Source: DASSKO01 sp035690425 (GTDB lineage: Bacteria; Actinomycetota; Actinomycetes; Propionibacteriales; Nocardioidaceae). From it: a stretch of DNA of 10,018 nt. The notes under the pieces are model-generated. The model was given only the letters and a program-made list of their open reading frames with translations, did no database searches and was not told the origin of the DNA. Below, one piece after another: positions 1-6,618 of the stretch. Location of the stretch: positions 1 to 10,018 of the forward strand of contig DASSKO010000003.1 in NCBI GenBank assembly GCA_035690425.1, written 5' to 3'. Within the stretch, counting starts at the first letter, position 1; every line of letters starts with the position of its first letter. The translations under genes and the position numbers were made by a program.

Positions 1-1184
1 AGGCCTCGGCGTTGCGGGCGTTCGAGGCCGAGGGCGGGCTGGCCGGGTCGGGCTGCAAGACGACCGGGTCGTGGGCGCGGCTGCACCTGCGCCGTGACCA
101 CGGCGCGCACCGGATCGTCCGACGCACCCGGCTGCTGCCGCAGCTGCCGGGGTTCGCTGCCGCGTTCGCCGCCGGGCAGGTCACCGACGAGCACGTCGAC
201 ACCCTGCTGCGCTGGACCAAGCCGTGTGGGATGGAGACGCTGCAGACCCACGAGCAGACGCTGCTCGACCTCGCGTGCGCCGGGTCGCCGCGGGAGCTGG
301 CCCAGGCGTTGGAGGTGCTGGCGGACCTGGTCGACCCCGACCGCGACGAAGACAAGATCCAGGCGCTGGCCGACCGGTCCTTCAAAGCCTCAGCCGTCGG
401 TGACCTGGTGCACGTCGACGCGATGGTCGAGCCCGCCCTCGGCGAAGCGCTGAAGACCGCCGTCGAAGCCAACTCCGCACGGCGCAAAGGGCCGGACGCG
501 GTCGACGACGGCCGCACCCTGATGCAACGCCGCGCGGACGCGTTCGCCGAGATCCTGCTCGCCGGCATCGGCGCCGGCACCACCGGCCGGCCCCACACCG
601 GCCGGCTGCGCCCGCAGATCGCGGTCACCGTCACCCTCGACCAACTCCAAGGCATCGCCGGCGCACCCAAGGCGCTGCTGGACCACTTCGGCGTCATCCC
701 CACCGCCACCGTCCGCCGACTCGCCTGCGACGCCGACCTGACCCGGGTCATCCTCGACACCGCCACCGGCAAACCCCTCAACGTCGGCCGCCGCCACCGC
801 CTCGCCGTCAAACGCCAACGCCGCGCCCTGGCCACCCTCTTCCGGCACTGCGCCTTCCCCGGCTGCACCGTCCCGTTCCGGTTCACCGAGATCCACCACC
901 GCGACTGGTGGTGCCGCGACCACGGCGCCACCAACCTCGACCTGCTACTGCCGTACTGCTGGACCCACCACCACTTCCTGCACGAACACGGCTTCACCGT
1001 CACCACCGAACACCTCGACGGCACCGACCACCTGGTCCACCACCGCCCCGACGGCACCACACTGCCCGACCCCGACCAAGCCCTCCACCACACCGTCAAA
1101 CAACTCCACCTCGACCACCCGCACGCGACGGCCGACGACCCAGACCCACCAACCGGATCCCGCCATCCACCAACCGCCGCATGA
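1..1184 (+). CDS. DUF222 / HNH endonuclease domain protein (13E12 repeat family), 5'-truncated by window edge
   Basis: The reading frame is open from base 3 to a TGA at 1182-1184, giving about 393 visible residues. The true start lies upstream of the window; the TTG at base 12 is only an internal codon. The first two thirds look like the DUF222 helical domain, including the stretch MQRRADAFAEILLAGIG (about 522-572). The C-terminal part is an HNH nuclease domain: a C-x4-C pair (codons 849-851 and 864-866), the HH pair (894-899), the central Asn in ATNLDLL (933-935) and C-x2-HHH (957-974). HNH domains use a beta-beta-alpha metal fold to cut DNA, and the paired cysteines usually hold a structural zinc. 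The tail after about 1100 is rich in Asp, His and Pro and looks disordered. Such genes are common and often multicopy in actinobacteria, and their biological role is mostly unknown. No partner gene or element end is visible. Confidence 0.88.
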   Translation, partial: ASALRAFEAEGGLAGSGCKTTGSWARLHLRRDHGAHRIVRRTRLLPQLPGFAAAFAAGQVTDEHVDTLLRWTKPCGMETLQTHEQTLLDLACAGSPRELAQALEVLADLVDPDRDEDKIQALADRSFKASAVGDLVHVDAMVEPALGEALKTAVEANSARRKGPDAVDDGRTLMQRRADAFAEILLAGIGAGTTGRPHTGRLRPQIAVTVTLDQLQGIAGAPKALLDHFGVIPTATVRRLACDADLTRVILDTATGKPLNVGRRHRLAVKRQRRALATLFRHCAFPGCTVPFRFTEIHHRDWWCRDHGATNLDLLLPYCWTHHHFLHEHGFTVTTEHLDGTDHLVHHRPDGTTLPDPDQALHHTVKQLHLDHPHATADDPDPPTGSRHPPTAA

Positions 1185-1195
1185 CGGCAGCCGAG

Positions 1196-1209
1196 CGGTC
1201 TCTTGACCG
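1196..1209 (+). other. Short hairpin (5-bp stem, 4-nt loop) in the gap before the DUF2236 gene
   Basis: CGGTC (1196-1200), loop TCTT, then GACCG (1205-1209) is a perfect inverted repeat. It lies between the HNH gene stop at 1184 and the next start. Its last base touches the GGGGAGG Shine-Dalgarno-like run at 1209-1215. There is no T-tract after it, so it is not a canonical Rho-independent terminator. It could be a weak terminator, an RNA structure affecting translation of the next gene, or chance in GC-rich DNA. Confidence 0.3.
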
Positions 1210-1228
1210 GGGAGGCATGATCGAGACC

Positions 1229-2107
1229 ATGAGCCTGACCACGGTCACCGACGTACGCGCCAGGCTCGGCCACGCGCTCTTCCTCAAGGTCGCCGGTCCC
1301 GACGGCGCAGAGCAGCGATCACGCATCCACGACACTCCCGGGCCGAGGTGGTTTGGCGAGGACCGCCCGATCCGCCGCGTGCACGGTGACGCGTCGATGT
1401 TCATTGGCGGCATTCGGGCGCTGATGCTGCAGTCCATGCATCCGCTGGCGATGGCTGCGGTGGCCGCGCACTCAGGGTTCCGCGGCGACCCGTGGGGCCG
1501 GATCGCCCGCACCAGCAGGTTTGTCGCGATGACCACCTTCGGCACGTCCGAGGACGCACAGACAGTCGTCGACCAGGTCCGCGCGGTGCACAGCCGCATC
1601 CGCGGCGCCGCTGCTGACGGCCGCCCCTACGCAGCCTCCGACCCCCACCTGCTGCGCTGGGTGCACGTCGCCGAGGTCGACAGCTTCCTGCGCGCGCACC
1701 AGGCCTACGGTGCCGAGCCGTTGGACCAGGCCGGCCGCGACGGCTACGTAGCCGACACCGCGCAGGTCGCGACCGCGCTCGGCGTCGACGCCCCGCCGAC
1801 CACCGAGGCCGAGCTTGCCGCGCAGATCGACGCCTTCCGTCCCGAGCTGACGGGTACGCCGCAGGCACGTGACGCGATCAGTTTCGTGCTGTGGAGCCCG
1901 CCGCTGCCCTGGATAGCCCGGCCGGCCTACGGCGTACTCGCCGCGGGAGCCGTGCGGCTGATGCCGACCTGGTCGCGCCGGCCACTTCGGCTGCCTTACC
2001 TGCCGCTGTCAGAGGCCACGGTGGTGCGGGCACTCGGCAGCGTCGCGACTGGCACGATCCGGTGGGCGATGGCGGCCGGCCCCGCCGCGCACGACCCCGC
2101 CTCATGA
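1229..2107 (+). CDS. DUF2236 protein, MpaB / latex-clearing-like putative haem-dependent oxygenase
   Basis: From the ATG at 1229 the product has 292 residues. The frame also has an ATG at 1217, but the GGGGAGG run (1209-1215) ends one base before that codon. It ends 13 bases before 1229, so neither spacing is ideal; I prefer 1229. Family signatures are the HPLAMAAVAAHS stretch (residues 71-82), DPWGRIARTSRFV (87-99) and DPHLLRWVHVAEVDSFL (138-154). The conserved histidines at 71, 81, 140 and 146 are candidates for haem ligation or active-site roles. Members of the wider family include the rubber oxygenase Lcp, a b-type haem dioxygenase, and fungal MpaB. Most bacterial DUF2236 proteins have no assigned substrate. 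There is no signal peptide, so a cytoplasmic location is inferred. A hydrophobic stretch around 217-245 could touch the membrane. It ends 49 nt before egtA on the same strand and may be cotranscribed with it, but a link to ergothioneine is speculative. Confidence 0.85.
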   Translation: MSLTTVTDVRARLGHALFLKVAGPDGAEQRSRIHDTPGPRWFGEDRPIRRVHGDASMFIGGIRALMLQSMHPLAMAAVAAHSGFRGDPWGRIARTSRFVAMTTFGTSEDAQTVVDQVRAVHSRIRGAAADGRPYAASDPHLLRWVHVAEVDSFLRAHQAYGAEPLDQAGRDGYVADTAQVATALGVDAPPTTEAELAAQIDAFRPELTGTPQARDAISFVLWSPPLPWIARPAYGVLAAGAVRLMPTWSRRPLRLPYLPLSEATVVRALGSVATGTIRWAMAAGPAAHDPAS

Positions 2108-2141
2108 TCCTGCGGGGGTGATTTTTGTCGGTCGCCTGGGT

Positions 2142-2157
2142 AATGATGACTTCGATA
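2142..2157 (+). promoter_or_regulatory. Possible -10 element for a leaderless egtA transcript
   Basis: AATGAT at 2142-2147 matches TATAAT at four of six positions and lies 9 bases upstream of the A of the chosen egtA ATG at 2157. That is about the distance expected if transcription starts at the ATG itself. No Shine-Dalgarno sequence precedes this ATG, and leaderless mRNAs are common in actinobacteria. No convincing -35 is visible at the right distance, so this is a weak call. Confidence 0.25.
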
Positions 2158-3386
2158 TGACCGGGACTGTGCCAGAGAGCGCCACTGAGCCCATCGCCTC
2201 GCGGGCCGATGCGGAGGGCTATGTCGCCATGATCTGCTTCAAGCACGGCCCACCCCAGCGTCTCGGCGTCGAGCTCGAATGGACGGTGCACCACGTCGAC
2301 GACCCGACCCGCGCCCTCGACGCCGTTGACCTGGGCGCCGCGCTCGGTCCCCACGCCCCACCTACTTTGGCGCCCCACAGCCCACACCTCCCGCTCCCCG
2401 GCGGCTCCCTGCTCACGGTTGAGCCCGGTGGGCAGGTCGAGGTCTCCAGTGCCCCAGACACGTCGGTCACCACCCTGCTGTCCACCCTCGACCGCGATGT
2501 TGCCGCGCTCGACACTCTGCTGCGCACCGCCGACCTCGTCCGCGGCGAGCACGGTATCGACGCGCATCGTCTCCCCCGCCGGCTGCTCGGGGTGCCCCGG
2601 TACGCGGCAATGCAGTCGGCTTTCGACCGCATCGGCCCACGGGGGTCGCAGATGATGTGCAGCACCGCGAGCATGCAGATCTGTGTCGACGCCGGCGAGC
2701 CGCCCGACAGCTACACCCGATGGCGGGCCGCGCACGCAGTCGGCCCTGCGCTGGTGGCGCTGTTCGCCAACTCCAGGCGGCTCGCCGGGCACGACACGGG
2801 CTGGGCTTCCGCGCGCCTACGCGCCACCGTCGGCACCTGTCCGCCGACCACCGAGCCACCGGCGCACACCGACGACCCCGCGAGCGCGTGGGCCGCGCTG
2901 GCGATGGCGGCGCCGGTGCTGTGCGTGCGTCGCGACAGCGGCTGCTGGGACGCTCCAGTCGGGCTCACGTTCGCCGACTGGGTCGCCGGTGGCCACGCCG
3001 TGCGCCCGACCTACGACGACCTCGACTACCACCTGTCCACGCTGTTTCCGCCGGTGCGGCCCCGCGGTTATCTGGAGCTCCGCTACCTCGACGCCCAACC
3101 ACCCGCACGCTGGCACGACCCGGTGCTGCTGGTCTCCGCCTTGATGTCCGACCCCGGCACCGTCGACGCCGCGCTCGACGCCGCCGGACGTGCCGCCGAC
3201 CGCTGGCTGCAAGCAGCACAGCACGGCCTCGCTGACGAACCGGTGCTCGAAGCCGCCAGCGCCCTGGTCGAGATCGGCGCCGCCGCGATGACCCGGCTCG
3301 ACGTCGCGGCCGCAGACATCGAGCAGACCATCGACCGTCTGCAGGCTCGCATCGCCGACCACTCGATGAGGAGGCACTCCGCATGA
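2157..3386 (+). CDS. egtA: Glutamate-cysteine ligase EgtA (ergothioneine biosynthesis)
   Basis: EgtA joins L-glutamate and L-cysteine with ATP to form gamma-glutamylcysteine, the sulfur donor for EgtB. From the ATG at 2157 it has 409 residues, about the usual family size. Motifs of the glutamate-cysteine ligase (GCS2-like) family are GVELEW (residues 37-42), EPGGQVEVSS (89-98), the Cys/Gln strand around MMCSTASMQICVD (166-178), NSR (205-207) and RGYLELRYLDAQP (303-315). These build the ATP, Mg and glutamate sites. An in-frame GTG at 2118 would add 13 residues, but that extension looks unlike a conserved N terminus. Neither start has a clear ribosome binding site. The stop overlaps the egtB start (ATGA, 3383-3386), which indicates translational coupling. 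Identification is firm because egtB, egtC and egtD follow in order; the start is less certain. Confidence 0.93.
   Translation: MTGTVPESATEPIASRADAEGYVAMICFKHGPPQRLGVELEWTVHHVDDPTRALDAVDLGAALGPHAPPTLAPHSPHLPLPGGSLLTVEPGGQVEVSSAPDTSVTTLLSTLDRDVAALDTLLRTADLVRGEHGIDAHRLPRRLLGVPRYAAMQSAFDRIGPRGSQMMCSTASMQICVDAGEPPDSYTRWRAAHAVGPALVALFANSRRLAGHDTGWASARLRATVGTCPPTTEPPAHTDDPASAWAALAMAAPVLCVRRDSGCWDAPVGLTFADWVAGGHAVRPTYDDLDYHLSTLFPPVRPRGYLELRYLDAQPPARWHDPVLLVSALMSDPGTVDAALDAAGRAADRWLQAAQHGLADEPVLEAASALVEIGAAAMTRLDVAAADIEQTIDRLQARIADHSMRRHSA
3368..3374 (+). promoter_or_regulatory. Ribosome binding site of egtB
   Basis: GAGGAGG lies 8 nt upstream of the egtB ATG at 3383, inside the last codons of egtA. 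It fixes the egtB start and supports coupled translation of the pair. Confidence 0.8.
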
Positions 3387-4756
3387 CCACTCCCACGCCA
3401 CCGGCCGGGCGGCCCCTGCAGAACCTTGCCGAGCTCGATACCGAGCGGCTGCGCGCACACGTCGTCGAGCAGCTGACGCGCTCGCGTGAGCGCAGTGTCG
3501 CCCTCACCGACGCGGTCGACGACGACGACCTCGCCCGGCAGCACTCGCCGCTGATGTCGCCGCTGGTGTGGGACTTCGCGCACATCGGCAACCAGGAGGA
3601 GCTGTGGCTGGTGCGCGACGTCGGCGCCCGTGACCCCGTCCGCGCCGACATCGACGAGCTCTACGACGCCTTCAAGCACGCCCGCTCGGACCGTCCCGCG
3701 CTGCCGCTGCTCGGGCCGGCGGAGGCCCGTGGCTACGTCCGCGAAGTCCGCGACAAGGTGCTCGACGTGCTCGACCACACACCGCTCGAGGGGCACGCGC
3801 TCGTCGAGCAGGCGTTCGCGTTCGGCATGATCGCCCAGCACGAGCAGCAGCACGACGAAACCATGCTCGCCACCCACCAGCTGCGGGTGGGTGCGCCCGT
3901 GCTGCATGCGCCTGAGCCTCCACCGGGCGCTCGACTTCCCGCGGCCGAGGCCCTGGTCCCGGCCGGGCAGTTCACCATGGGCACCTCCACCGAGCCGTGG
4001 GCGCTCGACAACGAGCGACCCGCGCACCCGGTGCACACCGGCGCGTTCTTCATCGACACCGCACCGGTCACCTACGGCGACTTCCTGCGCTTCGTCGACG
4101 CCGGCGGGTACGACGACCCGCGGTGGTGGTCCGCCTCCGGGTGGGCGCACCGGGAACAGGCGCAGCTGCGCGGACCGAAGTACCTCCGCCGCGACGGCGA
4201 CGCGTGGTTACGCACCCGGTTCGGCGTACCCGAGCAGGTGCGTCCTGACGAGCCGGTCACCCACGTCAGCTTCTACGAGGCCGAGGCCTACGCCGCCTGG
4301 GCCGGCAAGCGGCTGCCCACCGAGGCCGAGTGGGAGAAGGCAGCACGCTTCGACCCCAGCTCGGGTCGCTCCCGGCGCTATCCGTGGGGCGACGGCGACC
4401 CGACCGACGAGCACGCCAACCTCGGCCAGCGGCACCTGCGTGCCGCACCCGTCGGCGCCTACCCCGCCGGCGCGTCCGCCTTGGGAGTGCACCAGCTCAT
4501 CGGCGACGTGTGGGAGTGGACCTCCAGCGACTTCACGCCGTACCCCGGCTTTGCGGTGTTCCCCTACGCGGAGTACTCCCAGGTGTTCTTCGGCTCCGAC
4601 TACAAGGTGCTGCGGGGCGGGTCGTTCGGCACCGACGCGGTCGCGTGCCGCGGCACGTTCCGCAACTGGGACTTTCCCGTCCGGCGGCAGATCTTCGCCG
4701 GGTTCCGCTGTGCGCGTGACCCGCGCCCCGACGAGCTCACCCTCGGATGGCACTGA
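3383..4756 (+). CDS. egtB: Hercynylcysteine sulfoxide synthase EgtB (non-haem Fe(II) enzyme)
   Basis: EgtB is an iron(II)- and O2-dependent sulfoxide synthase. In this pathway type it links gamma-glutamylcysteine to C2 of the imidazole ring of hercynine. The product has 457 residues. The N-terminal DinB-like domain supplies the three-histidine iron site: His67 in WDFAHIGNQEE, and His153 and His157 in HEQQHDETML. The C-terminal part (from about residue 190) is an FGE-sulfatase/C-type-lectin-like domain, with PAGQFTMGT (193-201), KRLPTEAEWEKAAR (309-322), GDVWEWTSS (374-382), KVLRGGSFGT (408-417) and RNWDFPVRRQIFAGFR (427-442). Asp430 and Arg434 have the spacing of the residues that bind the gamma-Glu-Cys carboxylates in the M. 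thermoresistibile enzyme (Asp416/Arg420). Tyrosines at 387, 395 and 398 are candidates for the catalytic tyrosine. The start is set by GAGGAGG 8 nt upstream. It overlaps egtA by 4 nt and precedes egtC by 4 nt. Confidence 0.96.
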   Translation: MTTPTPPAGRPLQNLAELDTERLRAHVVEQLTRSRERSVALTDAVDDDDLARQHSPLMSPLVWDFAHIGNQEELWLVRDVGARDPVRADIDELYDAFKHARSDRPALPLLGPAEARGYVREVRDKVLDVLDHTPLEGHALVEQAFAFGMIAQHEQQHDETMLATHQLRVGAPVLHAPEPPPGARLPAAEALVPAGQFTMGTSTEPWALDNERPAHPVHTGAFFIDTAPVTYGDFLRFVDAGGYDDPRWWSASGWAHREQAQLRGPKYLRRDGDAWLRTRFGVPEQVRPDEPVTHVSFYEAEAYAAWAGKRLPTEAEWEKAARFDPSSGRSRRYPWGDGDPTDEHANLGQRHLRAAPVGAYPAGASALGVHQLIGDVWEWTSSDFTPYPGFAVFPYAEYSQVFFGSDYKVLRGGSFGTDAVACRGTFRNWDFPVRRQIFAGFRCARDPRPDELTLGWH

Positions 4757-4760
4757 ACCG

Positions 4761-5507
4761 ATGTGCCGACACCTGGCGTACCTGGGGCCGCCCGCTACGC
4801 TCGCCGAGCTGCTGCTGGAGCCGCCGCACTCGTTGCTGCGCCAGACCTGGGCGCCGGCGGACATGCGTGGCGGCGGTTCGGTGAACGCCGACGGCTTCGG
4901 CGTCGGCTGGTACGACGAGGCGGGGACGCCGATGCGCTACCGCCGCAGCTGCCCGATGTGGGCCGACTCCAACTTGGCCGACCTGGCCCGCTCGACCCGC
5001 TCCGCAGCTGTGCTCGCCGCAGCCCGCAACGGCACCGCAGGGATGCCGGTGATCGAGACCGCGTGCGCGCCGTTCCGCGACGGCCGCTGGCTGTTCAGCC
5101 ACAACGGCCGGGTGGCCGGCTGGCCCGACTCGGTGGAGAAGCTCGCCGCGCGGCTGCCCACCGTCGATCTGATGACCCTCGACGCGCCCACCGACTCCGC
5201 GCTGCTGTGGGCGCTGGTGCGGCACCGGGTGCGCGCCGGCGACACGCTGGGTGACGCCGTGGCCGCCGTGACCGCCGCCGTGGTGGCCGCCGCGCCCGGC
5301 TCGCGGGTCAACCTGCTGGTGACCGACGGCACCGCGGTCGCGGCCACCACCTGGGCGCACAGCCTGTCGCTGCGGCACGACGACGGTGCCGTGCTGGTCG
5401 CTTCCGAGCCGTGCGACCCTGCCGACCCGCGATGGCACCCGGTGCCCGACGGCCATCTCGTGACCGCCACTCCGAGCGACGTACAGGTCAGCCCCATCGA
5501 CGCCTGA
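4761..5507 (+). CDS. egtC: Gamma-glutamyl-hercynylcysteine S-oxide amidohydrolase EgtC
   Basis: EgtC is an N-terminal-nucleophile (class II glutamine amidotransferase-like) hydrolase. It removes the gamma-glutamyl group from the EgtB product to leave hercynylcysteine sulfoxide. The product has 248 residues, a little longer than the M. tuberculosis protein. Cys2 in MCRHLAYLG becomes the nucleophile once Met1 is removed, which fixes the start at 4761 even though the frame is open far upstream. Other motifs are NADGFGVGWY (42-51), the ARNGTAG substrate loop (88-94), FSHNGRV (112-118, oxyanion-hole Asn-Gly) and PTDSALLW (143-150). Only a weak GGATGG (4745-4750) precedes it, so translation probably depends on coupling to egtB, whose stop is 4 nt upstream. 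Its presence beside egtA shows that this organism uses the gamma-glutamylcysteine route rather than the free-cysteine route of Egt1-type systems. Confidence 0.95.
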   Translation: MCRHLAYLGPPATLAELLLEPPHSLLRQTWAPADMRGGGSVNADGFGVGWYDEAGTPMRYRRSCPMWADSNLADLARSTRSAAVLAAARNGTAGMPVIETACAPFRDGRWLFSHNGRVAGWPDSVEKLAARLPTVDLMTLDAPTDSALLWALVRHRVRAGDTLGDAVAAVTAAVVAAAPGSRVNLLVTDGTAVAATTWAHSLSLRHDDGAVLVASEPCDPADPRWHPVPDGHLVTATPSDVQVSPIDA

Positions 5508-5513
5508 GAAGGG
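5508..5513 (+). promoter_or_regulatory. Ribosome binding site of egtD
   Basis: GAAGGGA begins just after the egtC stop, with its GAAGGG core at 5508-5513. It lies 8 nt upstream of the ATG at 5522. It decides between that start and the longer open frame, which reaches back into egtC. Confidence 0.6.
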
Positions 5514-5521
5514 ACACCACC

Positions 5522-6508
5522 ATGACGCAGGCCGCCGTGGTCGACGTACACCTGACATCCGACCACGCCACGCGGTCGCTGCGGGCCGACGCCAGGAGGG
5601 GGCTGACCGCGGACCCGAAGTGGCTGCCGCCGAAGTGGTTCTACGACGCCCGTGGCAGCGACCTGTTCGAGCAGATCACCCAGCTGCCGGAGTACTACCC
5701 CACCCGTGCCGAGCGCGAGGTCCTGCAGCGCCGTGCGGACGAGATCGCTGCGCAGACCGGTGCCCGCAGCCTGGTCGAGCTGGGCTCGGGGTCGTCGGAG
5801 AAGACTCGGCTGCTGCTGGACGCGCTGCACGGCCGTTCGGGCGAGCACGGCAACCTGAGCGAGTTCGTGCCGCTCGACGTCTCCGAGGCGGCGCTGCGGG
5901 AGGCGGTGGCCGTCATCGTCGCCGACTACCCCGGCCTGCGGGTGCACGGAGTCGTCGGTGACTTCACCGAGCACCTTGACCGGCTGCCGGGTGCGGCGCC
6001 GCGGTTGGTCGCCTTCCTCGGCGGCACGATCGGCAACCTGCTGCCCGGCGAGCGGGCGCCCTTCCTGTCGTCGGTGCGCGGCGTGCTCGACGACGGCGAG
6101 TGGCTGCTGCTCGGCACGGACCTCGTGAAGTCACCCGACGTGCTGGTCCCGGCGTACGACGACTCCGCGGGCGTGACCGCGGAGTTCAACCGCAACGTCC
6201 TGCACGTGCTCAACCGCGAGCTCGGTGCCGACTTCGACGTCGACGCGTTCAGCCATGTCGCGCGATGGAACGCCGAGCAGGAGTGGGTCGAGATGCGGCT
6301 GCGTGCCACCCGAGGCATGCGGGTGCGGCTGCCCGAGATCGACCTCGAGGTGGACTTCGCCAAGGGCGAGGAGCTGCGGACCGAGATCTCGGCGAAGTTC
6401 CGCCGCGAGCGGGTCGAGGTCGAGCTCGCGGCTGCGGGCTTCGCCCTGGCGTCGTGGTGGACCGACCCCGACGACCGCTTCGCCGTCTCGCTCGCCCGCG
6501 CCCGCTGA
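5522..6508 (+). CDS. egtD: L-histidine N-alpha-methyltransferase EgtD
   Basis: EgtD uses three S-adenosylmethionine molecules to convert histidine to N-alpha-trimethylhistidine (hercynine), the first committed step to ergothioneine. The product has 328 residues, close to the family norm. The SAM-binding glycine loop is ELGSGSSEKT (residues 86-95), with Asp147 in VGDFTE further along the fold and GGTIGNLLPGE at 167-177. Substrate residues known from the M. smegmatis enzyme align at a constant offset of +6: Asn172 (N166), Tyr212 (Y206), Glu288 (E282) and Ser290 (S284). The YYPTR motif (58-62) carries the other conserved tyrosine. All key residues are present, so the enzyme should be active. It is the fourth gene of the cluster, 14 nt after egtC. 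No egtE follows; the next gene is a HelD-like ATPase behind its own promoter. Confidence 0.96.
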   Translation: MTQAAVVDVHLTSDHATRSLRADARRGLTADPKWLPPKWFYDARGSDLFEQITQLPEYYPTRAEREVLQRRADEIAAQTGARSLVELGSGSSEKTRLLLDALHGRSGEHGNLSEFVPLDVSEAALREAVAVIVADYPGLRVHGVVGDFTEHLDRLPGAAPRLVAFLGGTIGNLLPGERAPFLSSVRGVLDDGEWLLLGTDLVKSPDVLVPAYDDSAGVTAEFNRNVLHVLNRELGADFDVDAFSHVARWNAEQEWVEMRLRATRGMRVRLPEIDLEVDFAKGEELRTEISAKFRRERVEVELAAAGFALASWWTDPDDRFAVSLARAR

Positions 6509-6516
6509 CCCTCGCA

Positions 6517-6547
6517 GAGTCCGGGCGCTGCGGCTCCGAAACTCGGA
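6517..6547 (+). other. Two overlapping weak inverted repeats after egtD
   Basis: GAG-T-CCG (6517-6523) can pair with CGGCTC (6531-6536), leaving a bulged T and a 7-nt loop. TCCGA (6535-6539) and TCGGA (6543-6547) form a second, perfect 5-bp stem with loop AAC. The two stems share bases 6535-6536, so they cannot both form fully. There is no T-tract. They may act as a weak terminator for the egt operon. The second stem touches the -35 of the next promoter and could also be an operator half-site pair. Confidence 0.3.
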
Positions 6548-6575
6548 TGACAACAGCGGCGGCCCCGCGTAGAGT
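6547..6575 (+). promoter_or_regulatory. Sigma-A-like promoter of the HelD-like gene
   Basis: ATGACA (6547-6552, five of six to TTGACA), a 17-bp spacer, then TAGAGT (6570-6575, four of six to TATAAT and a match to the actinobacterial TANNNT pattern). Transcription would start near 6582, leaving a leader of about 37 nt that contains GGAGG before the ATG at 6619. It lies in the only sizeable intergenic gap of the window. Confidence 0.55.
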
Positions 6576-6606
6576 CGTCCGGCCCCACCTTGTGACCCGC
6601 GACCGC

Positions 6607-6611
6607 GGAGG
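6607..6611 (+). promoter_or_regulatory. Ribosome binding site of the HelD-like gene
   Basis: GGAGG lies 7 nt upstream of the ATG at 6619. It fixes that start against the much longer open frame running back through egtD. Confidence 0.75.
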
Positions 6612-6618
6612 TGTCGTC

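Noticed and set aside
390..923. Antisense open frame in the HNH gene (177 codons, - strand)
   Set aside because: It is Gly/Val/Ala-rich with no domain or ribosome binding site, the typical antisense shadow of a GC-rich gene.
908..1228. Upstream extension of the DUF2236 frame into the HNH gene
   Set aside because: It is a Pro/Arg/His-rich shadow of the HNH gene's 3' end; conserved DUF2236 sequence begins only after 1229.
2104..2126. Possible Rho-independent terminator (ATCC paired with GG-GAT, then TTTT) after the DUF2236 gene
   Set aside because: The stem has only four pairs and a bulge, too weak to call; the T-run may be coincidence.
3891..4760. Upstream extension of the egtC frame through egtB
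   Set aside because: EgtC needs Cys2 directly after the initiator Met as its nucleophile, which fixes the start at 4761; the upstream translation is low-complexity shadow.
6100..6618. Upstream extension of the HelD-like frame into egtD
   Set aside because: The extension overlaps egtD out of frame and reads as Arg/Ala-rich nonsense. GGAGG at 6607-6611 supports the ATG at 6619.
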